Shown here piece after piece: positions 63,872 through 64,000 of a stretch of 64,000 nt of DNA. The stretch covers positions 62,001 through 126,000 of the forward strand of contig NZ_JAQQFR010000007.1 in the NCBI RefSeq assembly GCF_046025915.1, read 5' to 3'. Source of the DNA: Herbaspirillum rhizosphaerae_A (lineage in GTDB: Bacteria > Pseudomonadota > Gammaproteobacteria > Burkholderiales > Burkholderiaceae_D). The translations under genes and the position numbers were made by a program. Under the pieces are notes generated by a model, which saw only the letters and a list, made by a program, of their open reading frames with translations, was not told where the DNA came from and made no database searches. The first letter of the stretch is position 1. The number at the start of each line of letters is the position of its first letter.

Positions 63872-64000
63872 ATGGGCTGGACCGAAATTGTTATTCAAGT
63901 CACGCGCGATCAGGCTGAGGCATTGTCCGATGCCCTGATGGAAGCCGGCGCCTTGTCGGTGTCGGTGGAAGACGCCGACGAAGGCACCACTGCCGAGCAG
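63872..64000 (+). CDS. prmA: Ribosomal protein L11 methyltransferase (N-terminus only)
   Basis: The first 43 codons (MGWTEIVIQVTRDQAEALSD, then ALMEAGALSVSVEDADEGTT) match the N-terminal domain of PrmA, and accC-prmA is the usual order in betaproteobacteria. The catalytic domain is beyond the right edge. Confidence 0.85.
   Translation, partial: MGWTEIVIQVTRDQAEALSDALMEAGALSVSVEDADEGTTAEQ

Overview
The window looks like chromosomal core DNA from a betaproteobacterium of the order Burkholderiales, most likely family Oxalobacteraceae (Herbaspirillum/Collimonas-like). This rests on gene order typical of that group (dusB-fis-purH, mpl-esterase-ubiC-RNase-tonB-like-aroE-mtgA, tlpA-aroQ-accB-accC-prmA), a moderately high G+C content and the protein sequences. 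The genus is my inference; no 16S or tRNA gene is present to settle it. No prophage, CRISPR array, IS transposase, tRNA or rRNA gene was seen.

Layout. 1-7271: a polyol (mannitol/sorbitol-type) ABC uptake operon on the minus strand (ATPase cut by the left edge, HAD phosphatase, two permeases, binding protein). It is divergent from a SorC-type regulator and a PfkB sugar kinase, and the shared promoter region carries three near-identical 12-mers. 7272-8079: a gene-free block holding two facing copies of a ~280 bp interspersed repeat plus short palindromes. 8080-12491: uvrD, an MFS transporter, a 104 bp MITE-like inverted repeat and dps. 12583-17640: the thiamine operon thiC-thiS-thiG-thiD-thiE behind a TPP riboswitch, with a third copy of the ~280 bp repeat lodged between thiS and thiG. 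17733-24459: a catabolic-looking cluster of TRAP transporter, split transketolase and SDR dehydrogenase, divergent from a LysR regulator. 24535-28130: an operon of a CHASE2 membrane protein, a small SH3-like secreted protein and an M48 lipoprotein protease. 28418-36272: valS, a DUF2147 protein, two tandem orphan LivK-type binding proteins, a DUF188 protein and a 2-keto-acid hydratase. 36273-40052: ruvB, ruvA and ruvC, with a DUF808 membrane protein gene placed between ruvC and ruvA on the other strand, then a GIY-YIG nuclease gene bracketed by short palindromes. 40077-49847: purH, fis, dusB, a histidine phosphatase, a PEBP protein, dtd, tyrS, an M23 peptidase, anmK and a glycine-zipper lipoprotein. 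50297-52437: a third LivK-type binding protein and corA. 52591-59914: a long minus-strand operon for cell wall, quinone and shikimate functions. 60003-64000: a putative nucleotidyltransferase-like protein, tlpA-like, aroQ, accB, accC and the start of prmA.

How the genes work together. Several blocks are complete functional units: polyol import with its local regulator and kinase; thiamine thiazole and pyrimidine synthesis under TPP control; peptidoglycan recycling and synthesis (anmK, mpl, mtgA, M23 peptidase); the shikimate/quinone steps aroE, aroQ and ubiC; and the first step of fatty acid synthesis (accB, accC). The least understood parts are the transketolase/TRAP/SDR cluster, the CHASE2/M48/SH3 operon, the orphan LivK binding proteins, and the repeat families (composite ~280 bp repeat, short CCAGCG palindromes, the MITE-like element at dps, and a 10 bp tandem array ahead of dtd).
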